A stretch of 64,000 bases of DNA, taken from positions 7,688,001 to 7,752,000 of the forward strand of contig NC_088323.1 in NCBI RefSeq assembly GCF_910592395.1, read 5' to 3'. The position numbers and the translations under genes are program-made. A model generated the notes under the pieces. The model did no database searches, was not told where the DNA came from, and was given only the letters and a program-made list of their open reading frames with translations. Below, piece after piece: positions 1 to 12,729 of this stretch. Source of the DNA: Lineus longissimus. Taxonomy: Eukaryota; Nemertea; Pilidiophora; Heteronemertea; Lineidae. Positions within the stretch are counted from its first letter, which is position 1. Each line of letters opens with the position of its first letter.

Positions 1-2250
1 GTATCCGGTTCCAAGGAACAATGAATACAATATTCGTGTGCGTATTCACACTAAGTGGAATACAATGCACAAGCTTGATAGTTCACAGGTTCAATCAGGT
101 TTTCCTGAAGGACGACGGTAAGATGGATATTTTTTCTTGTATTGGATTATTCAAGCGTTTTTTGGGCAATCTTCAAAATTGAACAAAAACAGTTGATGGA
201 GGAAAAAGTCACAAGAAGCTATCGCAAGTGAGCTTTCTGTCTATTTTACCTTCAGATATAAAATTAACTGTAATTTGTTCTTACCTTGACTGTGAAGAGG
301 TAGTCGTGGTGGACCGCCTTCCACAGGTATCATACCGATGTATGCCATCCAAAAAGAAAACAAATCAGGAATATAAAGTCAAGGCTATTTCAAAGACACT
401 GATCTTGTCCGTCTTTTCCAGCATATCAGTTTCCCTCAGTTAACTAGTATACCGATCCGCAAGTACACTTCTTTTGCGAGTGTGCGGGGTTTTCATCTCA
501 CCGTGCGAATTGTGGATGAATGTCAGTAGATGTCAGCGCAACGCTATGGCAAACGATAGTTAGCCAACTGAGACTTTACTGGGCAGGCAGCTGGACAATG
601 ACGACTCTGATACCAATACGACCCTCCTTAGAACAGCTGCAATCGGCTGGAGGGTCAACTGAAACGTTTCGCGCGATTCCACTGCGCCAAGAGTTGTCAA
701 TTTGCATTTGTCGCCATTATGACCGCTTGAAGAGCTAGGTTTTAAATAATCTGACCAGAACTGTATATAATGCACATACATGTGTTGATACTTTTTATTT
801 ATTTACTGTATTAATCCATTTGTTTTCATTCTTTACTCTTTAAAACTTCTAAAGTTGTAAACAGAAATATAAACCGATGTATAACACCTAAAAGAAAACA
901 AATCAGGAATATAAAGCAAATGCTATTTCAAAGACACTTGTTTGTAGTTTCCTGCATTAAATGACAAACATCCAAAATATCATGGTTTGAGAAAAGAACA
1001 AAGATCTTATTCAATATCACAAAGCAAAACCATCCGGTTTGGAAACTTTTAGACCCTGACGCACCCATGCTAGGTTTGGCTGCTACAACTCGCAAGCCTT
1101 TCACTGCGAACATTACGGCATTTATCAAATCTGGCATGCGGTAAACTAGCGCTAAACAAGCGACGAACCCAATCTCTATAAATGTAATGATGTATTAAGA
1201 TTACATTTTAAAAACCTTAGAATATCGGTGAGATTTTTCAACTGTTTTTCCACTCTGTTCAATTTTGTTCTTTATAGTTATGTAATTTATTCTGAATATT
1301 CGAGAATAATACCTATATACGGAAAAAAGTCAGAGGCTAGTACTTTGGACATCATTATTTACATGTTTTTCATTACATTATGAAATACACAAACTCATAG
1401 CTCAAAAGGTATATGCAACTGCAGAATGGAAATTACCGTGAACAACTGAATACCCTTCCTGCCACATCAAAGTATGGTGAATAGAGATACAATGTATTCA
1501 TAATTTCCAAAAAAATTGATTAAGTATTTTATAAACCATGAGAGCGCCACAAAAATTATGAAGTTATGGTTTGGTAATGACAGTGTTCCCCATGTAAAAG
1601 GTTTTACGGTTGAAAAAAACCACGAATTGGTAATTGCAGCTATGTCAGCTTTGAGTACCTATCGCCCTCGTCTTCAAACTTATGACAGTCGAGCAGATAA
1701 TGAGCATTTGCTTCGTTTACATTTAGGTTACAATTACGGCATACTGGGGAATCATTTACATGGTTTGGTAAGAGATCACAAGAAAGGGCACTTCTCTGTT
1801 CAATTGCGGACTTACCACTAAAGAAAGCAAGAGGAGAATCGGTGTGTGTTTCATAACTGTAGTCATCTTTGCTCCTTCCACAGATAAGATGCTGGAGAAG
1901 CTTTGACGGGATCTTATATACAGTTTTAAAGATGGATTAACAGATGGTGCTCAAAAGATCTTTTGTATTTAACACGCTTACATATCAAGCCTTTCTTCGA
2001 ACTTTTTAATATCCTGAGATATTCGAAACACCTCACTCCATGTACATTCTTCAAAAATCATGTGATGGCTATATTACAAAAAACAACAGGAACTGAATAT
2101 TGCATCAGGAAATTGAAACCACACTTTAATAACCACTATTGATTAAGTTGAGGTCATTTAATACCGAGTCAACATCTTGTGAAATCGAAAATATTGTTGC
2201 TGGTAATTGATAGCTCAGCAAACACATTTTCTTTGTTGGCGCTGTCGGAG
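1..2250. repeat. Duplicated segment, copy A
   Basis: This stretch matches 11098-17560 in blocks: about 1-440 with 11098-11460 plus 11822-11930, about 870-1210 with 11826-12210, and about 1210-2230 with 16590-17540. Copy A lacks the blocks inserted in copy B near 11460 and 12210, so it shows the uninterrupted order. A short shared reading frame around 228-350 ends in an F-box-like stretch (LPSDIKLTVICSYL), but it is bounded by stops and I do not call it a gene. The complement of 1516-1821 matches the LINE-like frame of copy B in decayed form. The segment is cut by the window start. It could be part of a long repeat family or a real segmental duplication; two copies cannot decide between these. 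Confidence 0.6.
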
Positions 2251-3842
2251 TGAGAAGAAAAAATAATTGTGATGGCACCAGACTGATATGGTCACACATG
2301 CACGTTGTGTCACTATCCCATAGAGCTGGCTAGGAACCAGTTAGTGGACAACTCCGATCAATGTCTACAAAAAAGGGATTGTTATCTTTCTGTACGTCGT
2401 TAAAAATGCTTGATATCTGCTGCTAAGAAGAATGCCATTTTGTATATTTGGAGGACACGTTTTGGCTTAATTTCTGAAGACGGCCGTCGATACAACGTCA
2501 GAAGTCTCCGCGATGCCGATGCCACTTGCAAGAAATATGATGGCATGCAAGTCAACAAAGCCAGAACTGAAGACAACTACGACAAATGCACGTGTGGGTA
2601 CATGAAGACCAGCTCAGGAGGGGCCATTGTAAGCTATCCGATGTTGAAGTGAAGAAAAGGATGCGCTGGTGCAGGCATGGCCAATTGCCGAACCATCTCT
2701 GCTAACGTCTTCTGCGTCAATCCCTGGAACGCATAATGAGTTATTCCGATTTCTGGTAATTCAATGTAGCAGTGAACCTGGCCTATAAAGTTTCGATCTG
2801 ATAAAAGTATATTTGCGCTTCTACAACTGCATTGATTGCTTGTGAAATCGATGATTATGAACAAATCGTCGACTCTCGGACAAACCGTTGAACATGGTGA
2901 ATGTAACATTCTTAATGTTTTCAGTTTTCGCACCTATTTACAGGTAGTGGTTCTGACCGGCTCTTTCCATTGGGCCATTCAAGATTGGAATTTCGTTTGA
3001 GCTGTAATGTTAGTTTTGATGATGTATCACAAAAAGTGATAAAGATATTCCTCACAAAACTTTATTTCCATTTGTGCAGTGATTCACGACTGGTCGGGTC
3101 ATTTTGTAACTGGACACCCTTCATGTTAAAATTGAAATAATTTGGAAACAATTTAACCCGCTTAAAGCTCAGAGAGCATCTAATCAACTATTAGAGCCCA
3201 TTCCCGAGCCGAAGATATGTTAAAAAGACACTTTTGCATAAATAATCGGGCATATTTGTTTAGATAATGATTACTCCCACTGGCCGCATTTACCCTTTCC
3301 TCCCAGATTACTGAAGTGCAAGTTCGTGATGATAGTTCCAAAAAACTACCGCAAGATGCGCCGGAAATGATGTGTAAGTGGACCAGGTCGCTGACGTCAG
3401 TGATTGGGCCACGCAGCGCGGCCCCGGGGCGTGGCCTCCCGACATTTTTTAGCCGTCCCGTTGATGTCTGGCTGATGTCAGACCTGCCTTGACCAGATTA
3501 TCAATAAATGCAATCGATCCAGTGCATGGATTCATGGTTGACTTTATAATGCGAAAATCCAAATCACTTTTTAATAAGGTGAAGCCCCGGGAAAAGGGAA
3601 AGCGGAGCCGATTTTTGCCGCCTTTTAGCTCGCGACGCATCCCCAACCCGACCGCATCCGAGATCATGGCCAAAATGCAAGGGTGGACCGTTTCTCGAGG
3701 CGAAATTGACAATCATATGGGACGGTCAAATACACACTGGCATTCTTGAGTTTTGATCGCATCTATTAGAATTTTGTTTTGGATTTCCAAGATGGTCGCC
3801 AGAGATAGATGGCCACGACCATTGTTTTCTCTGCCCAAATGA
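2251..3842. other. Intergenic, no gene recognised
   Basis: I see no supported gene or known repeat here. Short ORFs on both strands (for example 2410-2652 plus and 3449-3712 minus) have no recognisable domain. The part around 3350-3700 is richer in G+C than its surroundings and could be an old element or a regulatory island. Confidence 0.4.
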
Positions 3843-4116
3843 AAAAAAATAGAATAAATGAATGCATGTTCTTATATACAGCATTTCATAATGTACAACA
3901 TTCTCAAAGCACTATACATTTATAAGTCAGATGAGCTGCTCATTCAGGGCTACAAACTGAGCATTTCCGACTGGTATCCATTTAAAGACCTGGGTGGAGT
4001 TAGGCATAAGACAAAGACACCTGCCTAAAGTCTCACGCCGCCAGTGGGTATCGAACCAGGGACACCTTGACTGCTCGTCAGAGACCCGAGCCACTACACC
4101 TCCGCGGCTCCTATAG
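3843..4116 (-). repeat. tRNA-headed SINE
   Basis: On the minus strand a tRNA-like head lies at about 4116-4036. It has an A-box-like word (GTGTAGTGGCTC) and a B box (GGTTCGATACC, the complement of 4047-4057), with GCCGC and GCGGC at the two ends of the head. The body runs on to a word of the form CTTTGAGAATG and a tail ending in ATTCATTC-type repeats near 3850. This is the layout of a tRNA-derived SINE transcribed by RNA polymerase III. A free tRNA gene is unlikely, because the head is imperfect and continuous with the body and tail. Confidence 0.7.
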
Positions 4117-4828
4117 CTGATTCGATTTTCGAACCTTTTTTATGGAGTGCGGTATGTTCCCGGCACAATAACCTTCGCGGGTCCTGGTTTAACAGTTTTA
4201 AATGTCTTATATTATAAAGTCTGCTCAAACATGTCAAAGATGTTGGGAAATGATGAGGGCCGGGGATGATTAGAGCACAGGGCGCGAGGGACAAATGGCA
4301 CTGAAGAACCGGCTGTTATAAAACGCGGATTCCGCGGAAATCCCCGGAAAAATCTAACTTGGCTACAGGGTGGCTACCTGAACCGCAGGTGAGAGTTTTT
4401 CATATTAGTAGTGTGCATTGTTGTGCGCATGAAGTACTCCTGGTGACAAGGTCTTTGGGAATCCCAGTTATATGGTGCGCTGTATGCGCCGTAAATCACA
4501 AGCACCTTGTAGTTTGAAACAAACTTATACTCTAGACGGGCCGCGAAGTAAGTTTTTGTGATTGCTAAAAATAGACTGGCAACATCGCTTCAGGACGACA
4601 TTCAATACGTTTGTCGCAAGCGATGTCTTCGGTCATCCACTTATGATGGTGTGTCTGACAAATTTCCCGCTGGGTCGGATCGGCGATGAAGACAGCGGCT
4701 ACACGATGGCGCCACACCGATGAAAATAATCGTCATTCAGAGAGCCTATCTTCTAATTGAGGTCAAAAGTTGTAGTTTGTCTGGAACCAAAGAAAACTAG
4801 AGGCATGGAGTGCAGGGTGCAAATGTGA

Positions 4829-4834
4829 TTTATT
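4829..4834 (-). promoter_or_regulatory. Polyadenylation signal of the astacin gene
   Basis: AATAAA is read on the minus strand about 128 bases after the astacin stop codon at 4962-4964, a normal distance for a short 3' UTR. The site is inferred from motif and position only. Confidence 0.5.
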
Positions 4835-4961
4835 GCTGTTTGTATACAGATTCAGTCCGAAATTATAATCTGAATCCGATTTCTACTTCTACATCTACTT
4901 GCTACTCGCTTCGCTGATAGAATGTCTGCCTGTTGGACTATATACGAACAGGTGACTGTGT

Positions 4962-7900
4962 TTAGACGCCGCATTGGTCGCATGTCTTCCGACAATAGAA
5001 TGCCATCCAAATCAGATTGTTGGTACACTCCCCCCAACTCTTCCACTTCGTGCAATCGGCTGTAGTTCCCCATCCTCCTGTTGCGTAGAAGTCAACGCAG
5101 GTGTCATCCTTGTACGCTGAAAATTATAGAAATATTAGGATGGCCATCGATTCTAGTCAACAATATGACGTGTAAATTATTATGAACTTGAAGAAGAAAT
5201 TCAGAAATAGTTATACAAAAATCTGGTGTATATCAGAAACTCGTAAGAATTATATTGGTATTTATAAAAATGGGGATTTTTGTATTTAGGTTAACTAGTT
5301 TATTTTGTTGTAAATTACGTTAATTTCTGCCTCTAATAACTCGTGCTTAGTCCAACCTCATGTGATGGTGAAATCTCGAGCAACAAGTGCGAAACTGTAT
5401 TGATACTTCAATATAAGCCAGGTGACGTCAGGGGAGAGGGTTAAGCATAAAAGGAACTTACTCTGTTCAGTGACACATTTACAATTCTTATCGACGTAGT
5501 TGCCACTGGAACATGCGATTTTGCAGTGCGACCCTGAAGAAAAATGAACATAATGTTTAGAGCAGTCCAACTAATGAAATGCGATGACCCAAATTACATT
5601 TTCGGTTCCGCACTATCTTTACTTGGACCATCACTCTGTGATTGCAAGGCTGCTAAAAACGTATTTCACATCGGGAAAAGAAATGTGTTTTTCTGATTAC
5701 CTTTGCAGTTGTACGCCTCATTTATTTTCTTGATGTCCAAATAAGACGGCAACTTCAGCTTGACGAATCTTATCTTGGCGTTATCCGCTGCTACTTTGGC
5801 TGTTATCGTGTACAGATTACTGTAATCCTTCGAAAATGCCTGTGGATTGGTAGAATGAGGTGCAAGAGGACAATGTGGGAAGTAATAACATGAAAACATC
5901 ACAGCCATCATAGTTAAAAAGACATCAACTTTGCTTTTTAATGGTATGTTTCATAAACTGATGCGACTATGTGAAAAGTATGAACAAAGCCAGAGATTGG
6001 CCACAATTATATAAACGTTGTCCTCAGTTAAAAGTATATATCTAAAACTGTCCATCCATACTTTTGATTGCCAACAACGTCTGGGACATAAATTAGGTCA
6101 CTCTTCATTTAATTTTCTTGTTTTCCCGGAGTCAAAACATAACTTAAGTACACTATTATAAAGAGAACTTTTTTTTTCCTAGAGTCGAATGGTTGTAATA
6201 TTTCTGTCCGCACGGCATGCTTGCTGCGCACAGGCAAGGCGAAAACCCTTGGCGTTCTCTAATTTCACTGACCTCAGCCGAAATGACCTATTTTATGTGA
6301 TAGTCTTTTTCCGTATTAGAAACGAACCCCGGAGTAATAAATAATGAATGTATTCTTTGTCATGGTACAAAATGTTAACAAAATCCTAAGGAAAAAATCC
6401 ATCCAGTGAAGTGGCAAGATCACTTTTTCCAACCGATCTCTCAAATAAAGTGTAATGTATTGTGTCCTTCGATCACACAGCACTGGACTATAATTACATT
6501 GTATATTCAGAATCGTAATGATAGGTCATAAAAGCATATAAAAAACACCAGAGAAACCCCTTTAATCCGGTCCTTTTCTTACCCGTCGATCATAGTGCAT
6601 CACCGACCGCAGGTCATATGCAGTTACAAGGTAGTCGGAATTATCAAACTTATCAAACGCAGATGACGACCCCTTTTGAATGTTCGCATAGTTGACTGTA
6701 ACATGGGTGTCCCTGTCACCACGCTGGTGTTCATGTTTCAGACCCAGGACATGCCCTAGTTCGTGGAACATCAAGCCTGGCTGCAATAACAAACAATACT
6801 GAAAATCTTAATGCATGGCTCACGAAACACGAAAAAAACATCAGCGGCCAATTCGGAAAGCACTTTGCGCATTATTACATCAACCAAAAACTATTTTTTT
6901 CTCATCGTCAAGGCTTAATTGAATAAATACATACTCCTCAACAGCGATACCAGACACAGTTTTCAAAGATTTCAAATCAGCAGATTTTTCACAATTATTG
7001 ATTGAGGTGATGATGATTCGATGAATTGGTGAGTTTTAATGTTCTGTGCTTTGTGAGAAAAAAAAGTATTTTGAAAATTTGTGCATCATTACAAAATATA
7101 CACTTATCATTATCCATGTAAACTGTGCGAGATATCCAAGTCGCTACCTTTAATGGGCTGAGATAGACATTGATCACCTACCGTCTTGCAGTCATTGTTT
7201 CCAGACAAACAAACGAACTGTTCACCCTGCTTCTTAAACCCTAAATTTGAAACGCAGCCCGAGTTCCAACTGAAAATTAATGTAAAAACTGGTTCATAAA
7301 CCAAGGCTCAGCATTATTATTCTGATCTTCGGCAGCATACTAATATCATTCGACTTTCAAAAGGACATGTACAATTATCTACATGTAGTATTAGAAAAAA
7401 GAAACAAATACCCCCCCTCCCCCCAAAAAACCAACAAAATTGGCATTTGCATTTGCATGAGGGATTGGGGACCACATAAAATTCATAACTTCATCCCAAA
7501 CATTCGCATACGTTTTATGGGTAGAAAAACTTCCGCTGTTTCTGACTAATTATTCGATAATGTGATACAAGTTGGCGGTGTAAGTGTTTGAAGATTGCTT
7601 CTAAATGTATATGAAAAGAAACAATATCGAAAATCAGAAACTGTCAACCTTCTGCAGGACAATGATCATGAATGAATAAACCTGTGTGTTTTAAAACGAG
7701 ATGAAGCGAGACATTGAACAGGGCTAGATTGTACATGTTTATCAAACGGGGCATATGCCTTCTTCAGAAAAATGTAAAAAAACTACAACTGTATAAAACT
7801 ACAACTCTTGATACCAATGCATCTAACAGTACTCTTCACACATACTAGAGCTACAAATAATGCTTTCAATTATAAACGTGGGAAATTTTTAACAGAATTA

Positions 7901-10401
7901 AAGTTTGATCCCAACTTGTTCTGCCCATGTATGGGGGTAATGTACTTTTAATGGACAATATCACATAATCGATTCAAATTATTTTATGTCTTGCTGAGGA
8001 CTAATGCTATCAGGAAAGGGGGGAGGGGGGGTTACGACTGCATTGTGGCTTGCACAGTTACCCTATTGTTACAAGAATGTTAATGCTCAACACACTACTA
8101 TCACCAGTAGGAGGTTTTTTCCGACTTCTTAACTGTTTCTTAACTTTTCCTGATTTAACCGACAAACAGATATTGGTCCGACTTTTTCCTGAAAGGTCGC
8201 GATCGGATTTCTAGAAAACCTGTGAAAAATACTAGGGCTTCCTAAAATAGGGCAATAAAGATCAATCAATAACGAATTTTTCACAGGTTTTTTAGAAATA
8301 CGATCTTTTAGGAAAAAAATCGTACAATGTTGGAATTTTGTCGGATAAATGAATAAAAATCGGAAAAAAGAATCAGGAGAAAATAGTTAAGAAGGCGGAA
8401 AAAGCCTCCCGTTAATGCATCTTACCCGGACCACTGTGTACCTCCGCAGTCTTCGATGGTCAACCAGTTTGTATCTGAAGAGGTCTTAGTCCTGAAGTCA
8501 ATACAGGTGTGCTTTTCGTAGAATGGCAAAACGACATCCTTCATAAACAGCTTCTGGTCATAGTCTGAAAGAAATCACCCAATTAGCTTAAACTGTTCTG
8601 AGAAAAGAGTATCGAGATACCGAAAAAAATGTTCTTAACTTTTAGGGTTATGATAATTTGCTACGTTTTCAATGTTTTATATTTTCTACGTTTTGGGCCT
8701 GACACTATCAAAGTACGTATTACCAGGGTTTGGAAAATTGGGTTGTTCATAGCATGCAATTCTGATTATGCGGTTGTTAATTAACCAGTCAGAGAAATGT
8801 TGGTTATTTTCATAAAATTGAGTTGCTTCTTATTCAAATAGGACTGATAATTGCATGAACATTAGCACAATGACCTTCCCTAATGATCTAATCAATATCT
8901 AAGAATTTTGATTAAATTCATCATAATCGGCTGTGGCTAGCGAACAATTTGCAAGTATGTTTGGACTGATTTTGTCTGTACACTACAAAGTAACCCAGTG
9001 GCTAATCAAGTAAACACAGTCAGGTTATTTTAGTAAATTTACCAAAAGAGCGTAAATTCTGGCTGCGTTAATACGATGCACATTTTTTCGAAAGATCCTG
9101 CTAAAAACTCTCCGATCCAGCTTAGGCTGCACGATACATTCATTCGTAGGAAGCTTTTCTGACCTCTTAAAGGTTTCTCTAACTTTCACTTTCCGACGAA
9201 AGTCCGACTTTTCCCTAAAAGGTCGGATTTTTTAAAAACCTGTGAAAAGTGCCAGCGAGAGCATCCCAAAATAGGGCAATAGAAAGCACAGGCCTATGTT
9301 GAATAAGGTTAATGAGGTGTGAGCCAAATACTCAGAGTGGCCCTACCTCCTCAAGTGTGAATACTAATTAACTCAATCATGTCACCTTATTAACCCCATT
9401 CAACATAGGCCTTTGATCTTTAATGCCCTATTTTGAGAAGCCCTGTTATTTTTCACAGGCTTTCTAGAAATCCGACCTTTCAGGGAAAAGTCAGACAGTG
9501 TCCGACTTTTGTCGGATAAATCAGGAAAAGTTAGAGAAACCGTTAAGAAGTCGGAACAATTCTCTTACATATGATAAGAAAGCAGGCTTCGAATGTACAG
9601 TTGGCCTAGGTCAGTTGGGGGAACCGATTCTCAAGGGTGATTGGGAATTAAGATATGACAAGTATGATAAAGAAAGTAATGAGTTAGCAACTCAAACTGA
9701 GATTAATGAGAAAAAGAACTTCAGGTGTTTTTTCATATCAGCAGGTTAATGTGCTGAAATGTAATACAGTGGAACCTCCCTTAGCGGACACCTCTCCATT
9801 ATGGACAGCCTCTCTATTAAGGACACTAGTTTTGGTCCGAAACTGGTGGTTTCCATTCAATTTGACCTCTCTAGTCAGGACACCTCTCTATTAAGGACAG
9901 CACTAGGATGTCCTTAATAGAGAAGTTCTACTGTATCCTACTTACTGAAGCTTGTCTCATTGAAACTGTAAGGAACAACGTTATTCGGCCAGAGTTTATT
10001 ACTGTCTTTCACGATAGCCGCCCTTTTCCTTCTAGATTGAAACTTCTCCACAATGATCCTGCGGGACAATTGAGAATACATGTATACCAATAACTGATCC
10101 ATGTGTACGTAGATATCATAAATATCCAAGACGTAGTTTCTCGTTACCAAAATGTTGAAGAAATCGCTCGGACAAGGCATTTCATTATTTGCAAGGACAC
10201 TGCCCCCCCCCCCCCCCCCCCCGCCTCATAAAAAATCTTAGGTATCATTAATCTAGGATATTATTCATTGCGCTAATGGGTTTGTCAATGGACTCTAAAC
10301 ATATATACCAACCCAAGCAATGAAAATAATCGATTTATAACTGGTACAACATGTAGTTACTTACTCTGCTTGAAGACCTGATTGCTCGTTTTCATTTTGC
10401 G
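4962..10401 (-). CDS. Astacin-family (M12A) zinc metalloprotease with C-terminal ShK domain, 5' incomplete
   Basis: Eight exons on the minus strand join with matching phases and GT-AG sites: 10365-10401, 9946-10058, 8426-8564, 7182-7269, 6583-6780, 5701-5839, 5462-5533 and 4962-5116 (312 residues visible). The second exon has a basic RRKR processing site ending the pro-region, then the mature N-terminus with WPNNVVPYSF. The fifth has the catalytic zinc site HELGHVLGLKHEHQRGDRD, in which the family's bound histidines and the following glutamate are kept, and then SVMHYD, the Met-turn whose tyrosine is the fifth zinc ligand. The sixth ends in DIKKINEAYNC, the usual astacin C-terminus. Next come a small cysteine-rich EGF-like piece and a six-cysteine ShK domain ending in CRKTCDQC. 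A secreted extracellular endopeptidase is expected from the family. The exon with the signal peptide was not found above 10401. Introns hold two foldbacks and a MITE. No stop or frameshift is seen. Confidence 0.88.
8110..8409. mobile_element. Foldback MITE in astacin intron
   Basis: The two ends are inverted copies: the left starts GGAGGTTTTTTCCGACTTC and the right ends with its imperfect complement. The arms carry repeated TCGG/CCGA and TTTTTCACAGG words and leave a short AT-rich centre. No coding region is present. It lies between the exons at 7182-7269 and 8426-8564, ending 17 bases from the splice donor at 8424-8425. A related element lies at 9149-9567. Confidence 0.65.
9149..9567. mobile_element. 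Second foldback of the same family, with nested inner palindrome
   Basis: Inverted ends share the words of the element at 8110-8409 (CCGACTTTT, AACCTGTGAAAA, CCCAAAATAGGGCAAT). Inside is a second inverted pair built on ACAGGCCTATGTTGAATAAG near 9290 and its partner near 9395-9415, so a smaller palindrome appears to sit in the larger one. It is in the intron between 8564 and 9946. Confidence 0.6.
9767..9933. mobile_element. Tc1/mariner-like MITE, copy 1 (TA target site)
   Basis: The element begins CAGTGGAACCTC and ends in the complement of CAGTAGAACTTC. It is flanked by TA at 9765-9766 and 9934-9935, the target duplication of Tc1/mariner elements. It consists of repeats of CTCTCTATTAAGGACA in both orientations, with no transposase. 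The right end falls inside the splice donor neighbourhood of the astacin exon 9946-10058. Other copies are at 27239-27416 and 61754-62256. Confidence 0.75.
10203..10222. repeat. Poly-C tract
   Basis: An uninterrupted run of about 20 C lies in the astacin intron between 10058 and 10365. Its exact length may be an assembly estimate. Confidence 0.9.
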
Positions 10402-11097
10402 CTGGAAAAGAAATGACAGATAACTCAGGAGAAGATTGCACAATTATACATTCCTGTGCTTTGATCGATAACATGCTTCGAATTATTTATCAATTAAAGC
10501 ACGAGTATAAATTTGACGGCGACAGCAACATCGGTGATAGCATTTTTTCGAGGACAACAAAATGAAAAACCCGAGGAAGAGAGCCTAGTATGTTGCTGTT
10601 TATACAGGATGTAAAAAAGCAGTTTTGGGGGTTGAAGTTAAGTAACGTTTCTAGGAAGCAATATTAATCTTTAATGTTTGTATGGCAAACTAATAAACGC
10701 GATACGATTGTGTCCGGTTACATCCACTTTAAAAACAAACCAAACTACCCAATACATAATGATGTTGCCAATGGTGTGTCGCCATCAGGCAGCATCAGTT
10801 ATGAAGAACTAACTGTTCATGAGATCATTTATCCGTGAGGTGCAGGGATTCCCAATGGTTCTTTATTACTCAAGGAGGCATTAGAAACCTTATAAACCTG
10901 TAACCCCCCCCCGCGAGGTACGAGTGAAGCCATCTACAGGACGTCTATGTAACTAAAAGTTATGATATTGGTCATTATATAGGTCACCTCATCCTGAACG
11001 TACGGAAAGATGTTTAAATCTCGAACATGCCGTCACTGAGCAACATGACGTCGTTTGTCAATGTGCTGGGATTCCAGATGGTTTTATTCTATATAAT
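10402..11097. other. Upstream of visible astacin exons, no gene recognised
   Basis: The missing first astacin exon would be expected here or beyond. Minus-strand ATGs near 10535 and 10796 open only short frames with no convincing signal peptide followed by a phase-1 donor. I see nothing else supported. Confidence 0.4.
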
Positions 11098-11459
11098 TGT
11101 ATCCGGTTCCAAGGAACAATGAATACAAGATTTGTATTAACACTAGGTGGAGTACAATACACAAGCTTGGGAGTTCACAATCTGGTTTTCCTGAAGGACG
11201 ACGTTAAGATATCTATTTTTTCTTGTATTCGATAACCCAAGCCCTAAATGCTGTCTTATCGGTACAATCTTCAAAACTGAACAAATACAGTGCCAACGAT
11301 GAAGGAGGGAAAAGTCAGAAGAAGCTATCGCAAGTGAGCTTTCTGTCTATTTTACCCTCAAATATAAAATTAACTGTAATTTGCTCTTACCTTGACTGTG
11401 AAGAGGTAGTCGTGGTGGACCGCCTTCCACAGGTATCATGCCGATGTATAACACCTTAA

Positions 11460-11821
11460 AATGAAACGGCCAAGGGCCATTGTGCTCACCGTATAGATAT
11501 TTGGTGGTTAGGAATTGATCCTGGTTAAGTAAAATGCTACATGCATAGTATATAGGTCAGACCAAAGTCGGTATGACATGTGATGTATCGTTGCTTGGAG
11601 TACGTACCTACCATAAAAATATCATAGAAGACAAGAAACTAAAAAGACCATTGAAAACAAGTCACTAATAAGCGGGATATTGCACTTTGTACCTTTTTTT
11701 AGTTTTGCCCCCTCGTGGCCAAGTTGAGAATCCGATCGTACCGTAATTCGGTGATGAAGCAGAATAAAGACGTCGACGACGACGACGACGGACACTGCGG
11801 GGTTGTATAGACTCCCCTACG
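11460..11821. mobile_element. Short GGCCATTGTGCTCACC...GACGACG insertion
   Basis: This approximately 360-base insertion starts after AACACCTTAAAATGA and ends with a run of CGACGACGACGACGACGG and GGTGAACCAAAAA. It is a short relative of the insert at 12206-16588. Copy A reads straight through the matching position (about 350 and about 888). No coding region is seen. Confidence 0.55.
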
Positions 11822-12729
11822 GTGAACCAAAAAGAAAATAATTTAGGACTATAAAGTCAAGGCTATTTTCAAAGACACTTGTTTCCAGCATAGCAGTTTG
11901 TGAGAACACAACCACAGCTGACAAGCATCTCAAATATCATGGTTTGAGAAAAGAACGAAGATTCCCTGTCATTCAATGTCACCAAAAGCAAAACGACCTG
12001 GTTCTGAAACGTATAGATCCTGATGCACCCATGCTAGGTTTGACCACTTCTGGTCGCTAGCCTTTCACTGCGAACATTACAGCATTGGTCAAATCTGGCA
12101 TGCAGTTAACTTGCGCTAAACAATGGCTACGGGAGAATATTCAACTTTCGTGGCTGCGCAACACCAAACTCTATCAATGTAATGATGTATTAAGATTGTA
12201 TTTAATGAAATGGCCAGGGCCATTGTGCTCACCTGTCGATATGAAAGGGAGAGTATGGGGAAGAACTTGTCATTGTTAGGGGTTAATCATGCAATAGTTG
12301 TTGGATGGTGTGGTTTGTCTTGAAAAAGTGGAGTTAGTCGTATTGTTTTCCGCGTGCACATGTTACTGACGTTGGAATAAGTGAATAGTTATTTGTGGGA
12401 GAAGCTGAGAGATGTTTTACTGGCCAATTAAGACGGGTTTACAGGTGCCTTAGCTATTCAGTGACTATTGAAAATAAACAGCGCATTTACATTTTGTAAA
12501 ACCTGCTGTCATTGGCCGAAATTTCAAATGAATGGGATGTACCTGTGGAATTGCGTGTGATTACGCTATCTTGAAAGGAGTATTTACCCTCGGCTTGCGA
12601 TTAGAGAGAAATGTTGAAAAATATGATACAAGAACAATTGAAGCAAGGAATGCACAGTATAGAATATGATGTACTGAGTAACTAGGTAGCAGTTTGTATT
12701 CAATTTTGAGACAATAACTACAAGACAGC

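Noticed and set aside
228-443. F-box-like ORF shared by copies A and B
   Set aside because: It is short, bounded by stops in both copies and without further F-box context. It is noted only as part of the duplicated segment.
4036-4116. Free tRNA gene
   Set aside because: The tRNA-like head is imperfect and runs into a SINE body and tail.
10501-10560. Minus-strand ATG with MLSPMLLSP as the astacin signal exon
   Set aside because: It has only a short hydrophobic stretch and no phase-1 splice donor at a usable place.
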